64,000 nucleotides of DNA from CAXBES01 sp963974915 (GCA_963974915.1 CAXBES010000004.1:150941-214940), one strand, 5' to 3'; positions 7,967-17,502 are shown, numbered from the stretch's first letter. Numbers and translations are program-made. The notes: a model not told the origin generated them from the letters alone.

Positions 7967-9352
7967 ATGAACGTAGAGCAAATATATACTGGTTGTCTTT
8001 CGCAAGGTGCCTATTACATTGAAAGTGACGGAGAAGTAGCAATTGTTGATCCCCTAAGGGAAACTAAGCCTTATTTGGAAAGAATAAAACGTGATGGCGC
8101 TACTTTAAAGTATATTTTTGAAACTCACTTTCATGCCGATTTTGTTAGTGGTCACCTTACACTTTCGGAAAAAACAGGAGCTCCAATTATTTATGGACCA
8201 AATGCAAACCCATCCTTTGACGCAATAATCGCTGAAGATGGACAGGAGTTTAAGCTTGGAAAGATTACAATAACTGCAATCCATACTCCGGGACATACCA
8301 TGGAAAGTACAACCTACCTTTTAAAAGATGAGAATGGTAAGGAATACGCTATTTTTAGTGGGGATACGTTGTTTCTCGGGGATGTTGGAAGACCGGACCT
8401 CGCACAGAAAGGTGATGAGATAACTCAGGAGGATCTTGCCGGAATGTTATACCATAGCCTCCGAAATAAAATTATGCCTTTGCCAGACGATGTGATCGTT
8501 TACCCGGCGCACGGTGCTGGTTCAGCATGCGGGAAAAATATGATGAAGGAAACGGTAGATTCGTTAGGAAATCAGAAGTCTATGAATTATGCTTTAAGAG
8601 CAGATATGACCAAGGAGGAGTTTATTTCTGAAGTCACTGAGGGACTTTTGCCTCCACCTTCGTATTTCCCATTAAACGTTAAGATGAATCGCGAAGGATA
8701 CGATTCAATAGATGAAGTTCTAAATAGGGGAACAAAACCATTAACTCCTGAAGAATTCGAACAACTCGCCAATACAACCGGTGCCGTCGTATTAGATGTT
8801 AGACATCAAAGTGAATTTATTAAAGCCCATATTCCAAGATCTATTTTCATAGGAATCGATGGCGGATTTGCTCCATGGGTGGGAGCCTTGATCGCGGATA
8901 CCGAACAACCAATTTTACTAGTTGTTCCTGAAGATAGAGAAGAAGAAACAGTTACCCGGTTATCTCGTGTTGGTTTTGACAAAACTCTGGGATTCCTGGA
9001 AGGTGGTATAAATGCATGGAAAGATTCGGGAAGATCTGTAGATAGCCTTGAATCTGTTTCGGCAGAAACCTTAAAAGAAAAACTAGACCATAATGTGCCT
9101 GTCTTCGATGTGAGAAATAATAATGAATACAAAACATCGCATATTCCGGAAGTAAAACACACTCCCTTAAGCGAGCTTAACGAATATTTGGAAGAATATC
9201 CGGAGAACGAACCTTTCTACGTGCATTGTGCAGGTGGATACCGTTCTGTGATCGCAGCTTCTATTTTAAAAAGTCGAGGTATTCACAACGTGATCGATGT
9301 TGCGGGAGGCTTTAAAGACATAAAAGAAGTTGGAATTCCGGTTGTTTCCTAA
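7967..9352 (+). CDS. MBL-fold hydrolase with two rhodanese domains (persulfide dioxygenase-like)
   Basis: A 461-residue cytoplasmic protein. The N-terminal metallo-beta-lactamase domain has the ETHE1/Blh-like motif THFHADFVSGH near residue 54, then HTPGHTMEST and FSGDTLFLGDVGRPDL, as in persulfide dioxygenases. Two rhodanese domains follow. The first (about residues 268-360) has no Cys in its active-site loop and is probably inactive. The second (about 367-460) has VHCAGGYRS with the catalytic Cys. It probably handles glutathione- or bacillithiol-type persulfides, oxidising sulfide sulfur. A TATCTTTG box at 7943-7950 may be its -7 element. Confidence 0.88.
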   Translation: MNVEQIYTGCLSQGAYYIESDGEVAIVDPLRETKPYLERIKRDGATLKYIFETHFHADFVSGHLTLSEKTGAPIIYGPNANPSFDAIIAEDGQEFKLGKITITAIHTPGHTMESTTYLLKDENGKEYAIFSGDTLFLGDVGRPDLAQKGDEITQEDLAGMLYHSLRNKIMPLPDDVIVYPAHGAGSACGKNMMKETVDSLGNQKSMNYALRADMTKEEFISEVTEGLLPPPSYFPLNVKMNREGYDSIDEVLNRGTKPLTPEEFEQLANTTGAVVLDVRHQSEFIKAHIPRSIFIGIDGGFAPWVGALIADTEQPILLVVPEDREEETVTRLSRVGFDKTLGFLEGGINAWKDSGRSVDSLESVSAETLKEKLDHNVPVFDVRNNNEYKTSHIPEVKHTPLSELNEYLEEYPENEPFYVHCAGGYRSVIAASILKSRGIHNVIDVAGGFKDIKEVGIPVVS

Positions 9353-9543
9353 AAGAGATCATTTTTATCAAACAATTAAGTCTTTTATTCTGAATTTTCA
9401 GAAGTGAAAGACTTTTTTCATTTAAAGGGTTTTACCTTTAACTCTTAAGGGGATAAACCTGTTTTTTTCTGAAATGTATTAGACTGAGCCTTACATTTAA
9501 TATATTTATATGAATAATATAGCGTAAGTTTAAACGATCTGAT

Positions 9544-9939
9544 ATGGATAATTACCCTGTTAACGATAGTTCCAATGATATTATCCTCGAGGTTAAAGCG
9601 GGGACAGTTGGTATTTGTGAATCCCGTGTGTACATTCAAATTGAAGGTAGTTTTGTGAAGATAATTACTTCAGAAGAAATGAATAATGGAAATATTCCGC
9701 CATCTAAAATTGAGATCAATAAGAATCTCATTTCTTCATTCGTTCAAATTAGAAGTGTTTTAAATTTTAGTAATGTAGAAGAAGGTGAAACCAGAAAGAA
9801 GGCTATTGAAACAACTTCGCTTGGTTATACTCTAAATGGTGGTCCGGAGGGTGAAAAGCAGTTTGTCGCTCAAGGGCTGGATATTCTCGTAGTTAGTGAT
9901 ACAAAAGTTGTGATAACCAAATTAATAAAGTTCACATGA
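9544..9939 (+). CDS. Unknown 131-residue protein
   Basis: I do not recognise this family. The protein has no signal peptide or membrane segment. It is rich in beta-prone stretches (ILEVKAGTVGICESRVYIQIEG, split here by the short Gly-Ile pair) and ends FVAQGLDILVVSDTKVVI. Its stop overlaps the start of the next gene by four bases, so the two are translationally coupled. The next product is secreted and may be an outer-membrane protein. A cytoplasmic partner of an envelope protein is one reading. Confidence 0.7.
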   Translation: MDNYPVNDSSNDIILEVKAGTVGICESRVYIQIEGSFVKIITSEEMNNGNIPPSKIEINKNLISSFVQIRSVLNFSNVEEGETRKKAIETTSLGYTLNGGPEGEKQFVAQGLDILVVSDTKVVITKLIKFT

Positions 9940-11126
9940 AACGCATTTGCTGGATCATATCGATTTTAATTATTTCTATTGCAATACCCGCTACTGCTCT
10001 GGCTCAAGAATTAGGGAAAGCAGTTTCTGTATTTGATCTCGAAATGCCAAATAACCCGGCATTCATCCTACTTGACAATGCACCGTCTGTTATTCAGCGT
10101 CCAAATTCAAGTAAGGCTATAGGTACTACTTTACTTCAGGACATTGCTTCCGATGGAGTTCTAGATAACATCGCGCTCGAAGTAACTCCTTTTTGGCTCT
10201 CTAAGAATCCCAACCGATCGGCATTGAAATATTATGGAGTCGATGCTAGTAAGAATCAGAAGTATTTTTCAAAACTAAAATTAGCGTCCTTTTCTGGAGC
10301 TTATGTAAAGGAACCTAGCGATATTATTAATGTTTCTTTTGGTGGTCGTGCAACCTTATTCGAAATCAAACGGAAAACAGATATTGATGATTATTTCGAA
10401 GCTTACCATGGAATTTATGAGATCATTTCTAATATTGGAGATCTTTTAGAAGAGGAATTTGATAAAGAGAATCCAATTCCAACTTGTGAAAATGGAGAAA
10501 CAGAGGAAGAATGCAAAAAACTCCGTGAAGCCTACAATCTAAAACTCAAGGAATTCACCAACTCGATCGAAGATCCGAAATTTAAACAAAAGAAGATCGA
10601 TGAGAAATCGAAAGCCACGGGTTGGGAAGAGAAAATGCAAGAGATCATTAAAAGGAAACCACTTTTGGCAATTGACATTGCCGCAGCATACAACCAACGA
10701 TTCTACAATGATGAATTTAATAATAATGGTTTTGGCCGATTTGGAGTTTGGGGAACACTGGCACTTTATCCAAATATCGAAGATCATAAATTTTTAAATC
10801 TTTATGTCTTTACCAGATATCTTGTGGAGGGCGACGCTTCGCGTCAAATCATTACAACTAATGACGATAGGTTCAATGCTTTTGATCTTGGCATAAAAGG
10901 AGAATTGGAATTTGATAGAATAACCCTGGGCTACGAATATATTAATCGAAGTGGGGATCTGGAAGGATATCGATCTGCCGGAACGATTAAGTATGAAATG
11001 TCTGAAAATATATTTTTAACCGGTGCCTTTGGAAATAATTTTGAAGAAAATGATGATCTAATAACTCTCTTCGGAATTCAGTGGGGATTAAACAACCCCA
11101 TTCAAAGTGTTGGTATTAGCGAATAA
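9936..11126 (+). CDS. Unknown secreted protein, possible outer-membrane beta-barrel
   Basis: A 396-residue protein with a Sec signal peptide (cleavage after ATALAQ). Residues 200-250 form a charged, Glu/Lys-rich insert containing a Cys pair. The C-terminal third (FLNLYVFTRYLVEG, LGIKGELEFDRITLGYEYINRSG, each shorter than a full strand set) alternates hydrophobic and polar residues. It resembles porin-like strands, ending in FGIQWGLNNPIQSVGISE. Coupled to the upstream gene by an ATGA overlap. The function is unknown and no family name is claimed. Confidence 0.7.
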   Translation: MKRICWIISILIISIAIPATALAQELGKAVSVFDLEMPNNPAFILLDNAPSVIQRPNSSKAIGTTLLQDIASDGVLDNIALEVTPFWLSKNPNRSALKYYGVDASKNQKYFSKLKLASFSGAYVKEPSDIINVSFGGRATLFEIKRKTDIDDYFEAYHGIYEIISNIGDLLEEEFDKENPIPTCENGETEEECKKLREAYNLKLKEFTNSIEDPKFKQKKIDEKSKATGWEEKMQEIIKRKPLLAIDIAAAYNQRFYNDEFNNNGFGRFGVWGTLALYPNIEDHKFLNLYVFTRYLVEGDASRQIITTNDDRFNAFDLGIKGELEFDRITLGYEYINRSGDLEGYRSAGTIKYEMSENIFLTGAFGNNFEENDDLITLFGIQWGLNNPIQSVGISE

Positions 11127-11129
11127 TAC

Positions 11130-11504
11130 TTACTGAGTTGGTTGGGAAGTTTCAAAGTGAATAGTAAACTGCTCTACCTCTGAAGCCCCTCTTCCGGATG
11201 TTGAATAATCACTAATATAGACATTGGTAAGTCGGTTCACCGAGTGCCCACCATTATTTAATTGTAGAAAAACATAAGCTTCATTATAAGTGCTTCTCGA
11301 ATTCGCCGCTTGCTTGAGTTTTTTGGATAAACGATCTGTTTTCTTGGTTACCACATAGGTGTTTGACTGTAAATTAGCACTTTCCAGCGTCATTTTAGTG
11401 GTTTCTGACTTTGAGTCTAATTTAGGAATTGAAAGTCCGAGATCCTGAGTAAATCCCATCGCACTGAATAAAACGAAAACAATAAGGAAACAAAACTTTT
11501 TCAT
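11130..11504 (-). CDS. Unknown small secreted protein
   Basis: A 124-residue protein with a cleavable signal peptide (LFSAMGFTQ). The mature region is Ser/Thr/Asn-rich with a Lys-rich centre, and no recognised motif. It converges on the preceding gene with only three bases between stop codons, so the two transcripts probably overlap. It is an independent leftward unit. Confidence 0.65.
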   Translation of the reverse strand: MKKFCFLIVFVLFSAMGFTQDLGLSIPKLDSKSETTKMTLESANLQSNTYVVTKKTDRLSKKLKQAANSRSTYNEAYVFLQLNNGGHSVNRLTNVYISDYSTSGRGASEVEQFTIHFETSQPTQ

Positions 11505-11590
11505 GAGAAGTTATTTAGAACTGAAAGATACAATTTTGTCTTTAACTTTTAAATTATCACCGCTTAAAAATGAAATCACATAAATACAAA

Positions 11591-11620
11591 AAAAACCGCA
11601 CCGGAATTTCCGGTGCGGTT
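11591..11620 (-). terminator. Intrinsic terminator of the DUF2383-type gene
   Basis: Perfect inverted repeat AACCGCACCGG / CCGGTGCGGTT. On the minus strand it is followed by a run of T residues, and it lies 24 bases past the stop codon of the gene at 11644-12129. Confidence 0.85.
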
Positions 11621-11643
11621 CTCACAAACTTTAAGGAGGGTTT

Positions 11644-12129
11644 TTAGCTCCAGTTATCGGCAAGGTCTTCAAGAGATTTTACCTTTGAAACCGTTGATCT
11701 TATTTCGTTTAATTGGTTGTTTAAAACCGAATTAATTTGTGGAGGAAACCTGTTGTCTTTTAACTTTTCCTCATATTCTTCTAAACTTGCTTTTTCTCCA
11801 CGGATGCACTCTTCCAGAACAGCTTCATCATCATTTCCGGTAAATGCAGTTTTAACATCGATCCATGTGCGGTGTAGGCTCCCTGTAGTACTTCCGCTCT
11901 CTTTGGGCTTTTCGTTTAGATTTCTAATTTCCTGATCTAATTCGGTGGCAAAACGATTATGCTTTACAGCCTGATGTTTTAAAAATTCCTTTAGTTGTCC
12001 ATTTTTCGCATTTTCAACTGCTTTTTTAAAACCTTTTTCAGCGTCGTAATTTTTCTCTAACAATCCTTGTAAATTGTCGACCAAATTATCGTGAATGTTC
12101 TCTTTTGCTTCTTCTCTAGTTGTTTTCAT
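11644..12129 (-). CDS. PA2169/DUF2383-type four-helix-bundle protein
   Basis: A 161-residue soluble, strongly charged, all-helical protein. The pattern LVDNLQGLLEKNYDAEKGF, then FLKHQAVKHNRFATEL, then ECIRGEKASLEEYEEKL matches the ferritin-like DUF2383 family. Family members are stress-associated and of uncertain biochemistry. It lacks a signal peptide, so it acts in the cytoplasm. It is monocistronic with its own terminator and divergent from the copper cluster. Confidence 0.8.
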   Translation of the reverse strand: MKTTREEAKENIHDNLVDNLQGLLEKNYDAEKGFKKAVENAKNGQLKEFLKHQAVKHNRFATELDQEIRNLNEKPKESGSTTGSLHRTWIDVKTAFTGNDDEAVLEECIRGEKASLEEYEEKLKDNRFPPQINSVLNNQLNEIRSTVSKVKSLEDLADNWS

Positions 12130-12373
12130 AGTTTTTATTTTTATAATTTTCTTACGACTAATTTACAATATCATAAGAGCTATTTGTATTATAGAAATCC
12201 TAATTGAGATGAGTTTAACAAAAGGTGTTAATGAACTATCAATTTTTTTGATGAACTACCATTTCGGCTTTATATTTATTGTAGTATTTTGGAGATAGGA
12301 ATTTTCAATGTTGCAAAATTTGTTTACCTATTCTAAACGCAATAGGCCTTTAATATTATTCAGTTTTTATATA

Positions 12374-14875
12374 ATGACTCACACCTATCACATAAACGGA
12401 ATGACCTGTAACGGTTGCCGAAGCCATGTTGAACAAACGCTTTCAAATGTGGAAGGCGTGACCAATGTTACAGTTGACCTCGAAAAATCTGAGGCGATCA
12501 TAGAAATGGATTCTCATATACTTATTGATACGTTTCAGCAAGTATTAAAAGAAGGTGGTGGTCGATATAGCATTTATGATCAAGGTGATCATCCTCAACA
12601 TATTAAAGAAAAGAATAAAGTGCAACCCAAAGGAAAAGGTACAGGGACCTTCTATTGTCTCATGCATTGCGAAGGTGATAAGACCTACAATAAACCCGGC
12701 GATTGCCCTGTCTGCGGGATGGATCTGGTCGAAGAGCAAAATTTGAAGGCGACACAGACAGAACAATGGACGTGTCCAATGCATCCCGAAATTATTAGGG
12801 AAGAATCCGGGTCTTGTCCAATATGCGGCATGGACCTCGTGCCCAAACAACCCGATGTTTCTTCCGAAGTTAAAACTTATAAAAAGCTCCTCAAAAAATT
12901 CTGGTTGGCTGTGGCATTTACTATTCCCATCTTTCTCATTGCTATGAGTGAAATGATACCTAACAATCCACTTTATAAACTCATGGATCAGAAAGTATGG
13001 AACTGGATTCAGTTTGGTCTTTCCATTCCTGTGGTTTTCTACGCAACCTGGATGTTTTTTGAACGCGCCTACCGAAGTATAAAAACATGGAACCTAAATA
13101 TGTTCACCCTTATTGGTATTGGTGCCGGAGTGGCGTGGCTCTTTAGTGTTTTCGGACTGTTATTTCCGGATTTTTTTCCTTCTCAGTTTAAAACCGAAGC
13201 GGGCGCAGTTCATGTTTATTTTGAAGCTGCAACTGTTATACTCACTTTAGTATTAATGGGGCAAGTGCTCGAAGCCCGGGCTCATAGTAAAACTAATTCG
13301 GCAGTAAAGGAATTACTGAAATTGGCTCCCAATAAAGCAATACGTGTAGTCGATGGAAAAGAAGAAGAAGTATCTATAGACAAAATACAAAAAGGAGATG
13401 TACTAAGAGTTAAACCGGGAGATAAAATACCTGTGGATGGTTCTGTTAAAGAAGGAAATACTTCTGTAGATGAATCTATGATTTCGGGAGAGCCTATACC
13501 CGTTACTAAAAATGAAGGCGATAAAGTGAACAGCGGTACTATTAATGGGAATCAGTCTTTTTTAATGACAGCCGAAAAAGTAGGCAGTGAGACCTTACTT
13601 TCACAAATCATCCAAATGGTAAATGATGCAAGTAGGAGTAGAGCGCCTATTCAAAAGCTGGCAGATAGGGTTTCAGGTTATTTTGTCCCGATAGTGGTTA
13701 TTATTTCGGTCCTCACCTTCGCAGTTTGGGCAATTTGGGGACCCGAACCGGCATATGTATATGCGTTGGTAAATGCTATCGCAGTGCTCATTATTGCATG
13801 TCCGTGTGCCCTCGGACTCGCAACGCCCATGTCAATTATGGTGGGCGTTGGAAAAGGCGCACAAAACGGGGTACTGATTAAAAATGCGGAGGCTCTCGAA
13901 AAAATGGACAAAGTAGATACTCTTATCGTAGATAAAACAGGAACTATCACCCAAGGCAAACCTACCGTAGAAAAAATAGGCGTCCTGGGAGATCGGTATA
14001 ACGAAAGTGAAATTCTACATTTTATTGCTTCTATTAATAGCTCAAGCGAACATCCACTCGCAGAAGCGACGGTTAAGTACGGAAAGGAACATGATGTAAA
14101 ACTCTCTAAAACCAACAATTTTAATGCGGTAACCGGGAAGGGAGTAGAAGGATCAGTAGATGATAAGAAACTGGCGCTCGGAAATGTAAAAATGATGGAA
14201 TATGCCAAAGCTGAAATTTCAACCGCGATGGAAACAGAGGTGCAAGCGTTTCAGAAGAAAGGAAAAACCGTGTCTTATTTAGCCATTGATGGTCAGGTTT
14301 CCGGATATGTAGTTATTGGAGATAAGGTAAAGAAAACAAGTGCTAAGGCAATAAAGACACTACAGGACAAAGGTATTTCGGTAGTAATGCTCACAGGAGA
14401 TAATCACGATACCGCACAGGCAGTGGCTCAACAATTAGGGCTTGCACACTTTAAAGCCGGAATGCTTCCGGAAAATAAATTGGAGGAGGTTAAAAAACTA
14501 CAAGAGCAAGGCAAAGTAGTTGCAATGGCGGGTGATGGTATTAACGATGCTCCCGCACTGGCGAAAAGTGATGTTGGAATCGCCATGGGGACCGGAACAG
14601 ATGTAGCAATAGAAAGTGCTATGATCACCTTGGTCAAAGGCGATTTGCAAGGCATCGTAAAAGCGAGAAATTTAAGTGATGCTGTGATGAAGAACATTAA
14701 ACAGAACCTGTTCTTCGCATTAATCTACAACACGCTAGGGGTGCCTGTTGCTGCAGGGGTGTTGTTTCCAATATTCGGACTCTTACTGTCGCCAATGATC
14801 GCGGCAATGGCTATGAGTTTTAGCTCGGTTTCTGTGATCGCCAACGCTTTGAGATTAAGAACAATTAAATTATAA
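12374..14875 (+). CDS. Copper-translocating P1B-type ATPase
   Basis: 833 residues from the ATG at 12374. The frame is open 22 codons further upstream, but MTHTYHINGMTCNGC is the natural HMA-domain start. Domains in order: an HMA domain with GMTCNGC; two heavy-metal-binding YHS-like modules (CEGDKTY...CPVCGMDL and CPMHPE...CPICGMDL); membrane helices; an actuator TGE-type loop (ISGEPIPV); the ion-path CPC motif in IACPCALGLATP; phosphorylation site DKTGTIT; HP motif SSEHPLAEA; and GDGINDAPAL. This set is typical of copper or silver exporters. It heads a copper-handling cluster. Confidence 0.93.
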   Translation: MTHTYHINGMTCNGCRSHVEQTLSNVEGVTNVTVDLEKSEAIIEMDSHILIDTFQQVLKEGGGRYSIYDQGDHPQHIKEKNKVQPKGKGTGTFYCLMHCEGDKTYNKPGDCPVCGMDLVEEQNLKATQTEQWTCPMHPEIIREESGSCPICGMDLVPKQPDVSSEVKTYKKLLKKFWLAVAFTIPIFLIAMSEMIPNNPLYKLMDQKVWNWIQFGLSIPVVFYATWMFFERAYRSIKTWNLNMFTLIGIGAGVAWLFSVFGLLFPDFFPSQFKTEAGAVHVYFEAATVILTLVLMGQVLEARAHSKTNSAVKELLKLAPNKAIRVVDGKEEEVSIDKIQKGDVLRVKPGDKIPVDGSVKEGNTSVDESMISGEPIPVTKNEGDKVNSGTINGNQSFLMTAEKVGSETLLSQIIQMVNDASRSRAPIQKLADRVSGYFVPIVVIISVLTFAVWAIWGPEPAYVYALVNAIAVLIIACPCALGLATPMSIMVGVGKGAQNGVLIKNAEALEKMDKVDTLIVDKTGTITQGKPTVEKIGVLGDRYNESEILHFIASINSSSEHPLAEATVKYGKEHDVKLSKTNNFNAVTGKGVEGSVDDKKLALGNVKMMEYAKAEISTAMETEVQAFQKKGKTVSYLAIDGQVSGYVVIGDKVKKTSAKAIKTLQDKGISVVMLTGDNHDTAQAVAQQLGLAHFKAGMLPENKLEEVKKLQEQGKVVAMAGDGINDAPALAKSDVGIAMGTGTDVAIESAMITLVKGDLQGIVKARNLSDAVMKNIKQNLFFALIYNTLGVPVAAGVLFPIFGLLLSPMIAAMAMSFSSVSVIANALRLRTIKL

Positions 14876-14893
14876 CTTTTAAATAAAATAACT

Positions 14894-15370
14894 ATGGAAA
14901 ATTCAAAAGAACACAAAAAAGGAAATTACAGAACATTTTTTATCATGCTCGCTTGTTCATTTGTTGCCATGTACATCACTATGTATTTGAACACCTATAC
15001 AATAGATCATGTTTATTTTAGTCTTACACGTTTTTATATGACCTGTTTGGGAATTTCGGCAATGGCAGTAATAATGTGGTTTTTTATGCGAAAAATGTAC
15101 AATGATAAAAAGAAGAACATCGCAATTCTTGCGGGTAGTTTTATATTATTTATTGCAGCTTTGGGCTTGGTTAGAACGCAAAAACCCATTATAGGCGATG
15201 TGCTATGGATGGAAGCAATGATCCCACATCATTCCATCGCGATTTTAACCAGTGAACGAGCAGATATAAAAGATCCGGAGGTAAAAAAACTTGCTGAAGA
15301 AATCATCAAAGCACAACGAAAAGAAATCGCAGAGATGAAGGCAATGATAAAGCGTTTGGAAGGCGAATAA
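14894..15370 (+). CDS. DUF305-type membrane protein
   Basis: A 158-residue protein with three predicted membrane helices (residues about 15-33, 42-62, 74-92), followed by a C-terminal DUF305 segment: MEAMIPHHSIAIL, then VKKLAEEIIKAQRKEIAEM. The HH pair and Met residues of DUF305 proteins are thought to bind copper. It begins 18 bases after the ATPase stop and precedes the adaptor gene, so it belongs to the copper cluster. Confidence 0.85.
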   Translation: MENSKEHKKGNYRTFFIMLACSFVAMYITMYLNTYTIDHVYFSLTRFYMTCLGISAMAVIMWFFMRKMYNDKKKNIAILAGSFILFIAALGLVRTQKPIIGDVLWMEAMIPHHSIAILTSERADIKDPEVKKLAEEIIKAQRKEIAEMKAMIKRLEGE

Positions 15371-15375
15371 TTTTT

Positions 15376-15454
15376 TAGGCGCTCGGGCGGGCTATTCGTT
15401 GCAATCTTTGTGCGCGTGCCTTGCACAAAGGATTTACACTGCTATCCCTAGCGC
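15376..15454. repeat. GC-rich palindromic intergenic element
   Basis: A locally GC-rich block in an AT-rich gap. An inner perfect inverted repeat CTTTGTGC (15406-15413) / GCACAAAG (15423-15430) is nested within outer GCGCT (15379-15383) / AGCGC (15450-15454). It resembles hairpin intergenic repeats that I recall as frequent in flavobacterial genomes (REP-like). It separates the DUF305 gene from the adaptor gene and could attenuate transcription. Confidence 0.55.
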
Positions 15455-15488
15455 AGTTTAATACATAAATTAATTAATTAATTGAACT

Positions 15489-17228
15489 ATGAATAAGAAC
15501 ATTATATATTTAAGTTTGGCAGTGATCATCGGACTTTTACTCGGTTGGCTCCTATTTGGTGGAAATGGAGAGGATTCGAACATGACTAAAGCTGAGACGG
15601 AGTTATCCGGTTCACACGATCATTCGGAAGAAACTATCGCTCAACAATGGACATGTTCTATGCATCCACAGATCATGCAACCTGAGCCTGGCGATTGCCC
15701 TATCTGTGGGATGGATCTTATTCCTGCTGAATCCGGATCTGAAGGACTCTCGATGAACGAGATTAAAATGACGCAAAACGCAATGGCTCTTGCTAACATC
15801 CAAACCACCGTGGTGGGAAGTGGACTCACTTCTAAGGAGGATGGAACGCTCATTTTGTCGGGTAAAATTGCCGCAAACGAAGAAAACAATTCGGTTCAGG
15901 CTAGTTATTTTGAGGGGCGTATTGAGCAGCTCAATGTAAATTATGACGGACAAAAGGTGAATAGAGGTCAGTTGTTGGCAACGATCTATGCACCTACATT
16001 GGTCGCTGCACAACAAGAGCTGATAACAGCTTCGGCTATAAAAGAATCACAACCAGCTCTTTACACGGCAGTTCGCAATAAATTAAAGAACTGGAAACTT
16101 TCAGAGAACCAAATTAATGCTATTGAGTCTTCCGGAAACGTACGTGACAATTTTCCAATTTATGCAACAGTTTCGGGAACCGTTTCCGAAGTAATGGCGA
16201 GAGAAGGTGACTATGTAAAACAAGGACAACCTTTATTAAAGGTGAGTAATTTGAATTCGGTGTGGGCAGAATTTGATGCCTATGAAAATCAAATTTCAGA
16301 CTTAGGAAAAGGACAGAAGATTAAAGTTATCACAAATGCCTATCCTAATGAAGTGTTTAATGCAACTGTCTCATTTATTGATCCCATTCTTGACGATGCT
16401 ACCCGTACGGTTACAGTACGAGCAACATTACCTAATCGAGATGGGATATTTAAACCGGGAATGTTTGTAACGGCCGAATTCGAAGGTACAGCCCAAATGA
16501 ATTCTGAAATAATAAGCATTCCGGCTAGTGCTGTATTGTGGACAGGAGAAAGATCGTTGGTGTATGTAAAAACTAATCCTAATGAACCCGTTTTCGAAAT
16601 GCGTAAGGTATTAGTTGGTAAGCGCAATGGCGAAAGCTATAGTATAACGGAAGGACTAAAGAGTGGTGAAGAGATTGTAACTAACGGAACGTTTACTGTA
16701 GATGCCGCAGCACAATTGCAAGGTAAGAAGTCTATGATGAACAAGGGGAAGAAAGAGAATACGGAAGAAAGAACAGAGATGAAAGTAGAATTACCTGTGG
16801 CGGTTCAAAATAAATTGAAAGAATCTCTTGATAGTTACTTTAATATGAAGAATGCCTTTGTTGAAAGTGATCCGGTTCAGGTTTCAATGTTTGCTAAAGC
16901 GCTATTAAAGGAGATAGAATTGATCGATTTAAACAATTTGGGCAGCATGGAAATTTCTCACTTTAGAGAGATATTAAATATGTTAGAGGCAATTTCAAAG
17001 AATGATAATATTGAAAATCAACGGGCGCATTTCGTTATCCTGAATGAAAATATTGTCCCGCTTACTTTACCCATTAGCACGATGGAAGAAAAAATTTACC
17101 TACAAAGATGCCCCATGGCAAATAACAATAAAGGCGCTTTTTGGCTCAGTAGAGAAAAAGAAATTCGCAATCCATATTTTGGCGACGCTATGTTAAGCTG
17201 TGGAGAAGTAAAAGAAATAATAGATTAA
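15489..17228 (+). CDS. CusB-like RND efflux periplasmic adaptor with metal-binding and DUF3347 domains
   Basis: A 579-residue protein anchored by one N-terminal helix. It has a heavy-metal-binding module (CSMHPQIM...CPICGMDLIP) near residues 55-80, then the membrane-fusion-protein core with barrel-sandwich and beta-barrel strands (GRIEQLNVNYDGQKVNRGQ, VSGTVSEVMAREGDYVKQGQ). The C-terminal DUF3347 domain (about 430-579) contains RCPMA and a terminal NPYFGDAMLSCG segment, both likely copper ligands. Such adaptors normally work with a CusA-type pump and an outer-membrane channel. Neither is encoded nearby. Confidence 0.9.
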   Translation: MNKNIIYLSLAVIIGLLLGWLLFGGNGEDSNMTKAETELSGSHDHSEETIAQQWTCSMHPQIMQPEPGDCPICGMDLIPAESGSEGLSMNEIKMTQNAMALANIQTTVVGSGLTSKEDGTLILSGKIAANEENNSVQASYFEGRIEQLNVNYDGQKVNRGQLLATIYAPTLVAAQQELITASAIKESQPALYTAVRNKLKNWKLSENQINAIESSGNVRDNFPIYATVSGTVSEVMAREGDYVKQGQPLLKVSNLNSVWAEFDAYENQISDLGKGQKIKVITNAYPNEVFNATVSFIDPILDDATRTVTVRATLPNRDGIFKPGMFVTAEFEGTAQMNSEIISIPASAVLWTGERSLVYVKTNPNEPVFEMRKVLVGKRNGESYSITEGLKSGEEIVTNGTFTVDAAAQLQGKKSMMNKGKKENTEERTEMKVELPVAVQNKLKESLDSYFNMKNAFVESDPVQVSMFAKALLKEIELIDLNNLGSMEISHFREILNMLEAISKNDNIENQRAHFVILNENIVPLTLPISTMEEKIYLQRCPMANNNKGAFWLSREKEIRNPYFGDAMLSCGEVKEIID

Positions 17229-17260
17229 CAAATTTAATTTTAATATAAACTATAGAAAAA

Positions 17261-17494
17261 ATGAAGAAATTATTAGTTGGATTAAGTCTTATAGCTGCAT
17301 TTGCGGTTATAGGCTGTAAAAATGAAACAAAAGAGGTGGAAACTTCTAAAGAGGTAGCACTTACAGAATATCAATGCCCTATGAAGTGTGAAGGGGATAA
17401 AACTTATACCGATAAGGATACTAAATGTCCTGTGTGTGGAATGAAGTTAAAGGAGGTGGAACATGTAGAGGTTCATGCAGATCACGAAAATTAA
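17261..17494 (+). CDS. Small heavy-metal-binding lipoprotein
   Basis: A 77-residue lipoprotein (lipobox AVIGC) consisting almost only of one metal-binding module: CPMKCEGDKTY, then CPVCGMKLKEV, then a His-containing tail. The module closely resembles the first one in the P-type ATPase at 12374 (shared CEGDKTY and CPVCGM). It starts 32 bases after the adaptor gene. It is probably a periplasmic copper buffer or donor for the cluster. Confidence 0.85.
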   Translation: MKKLLVGLSLIAAFAVIGCKNETKEVETSKEVALTEYQCPMKCEGDKTYTDKDTKCPVCGMKLKEVEHVEVHADHEN

Positions 17495-17502
17495 TAGAAT
17501 TA

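Noticed and set aside
13678..14208. 176-codon open frame opposite the copper ATPase
   Set aside because: Antisense to conserved ATPase motifs. No independent family signal.
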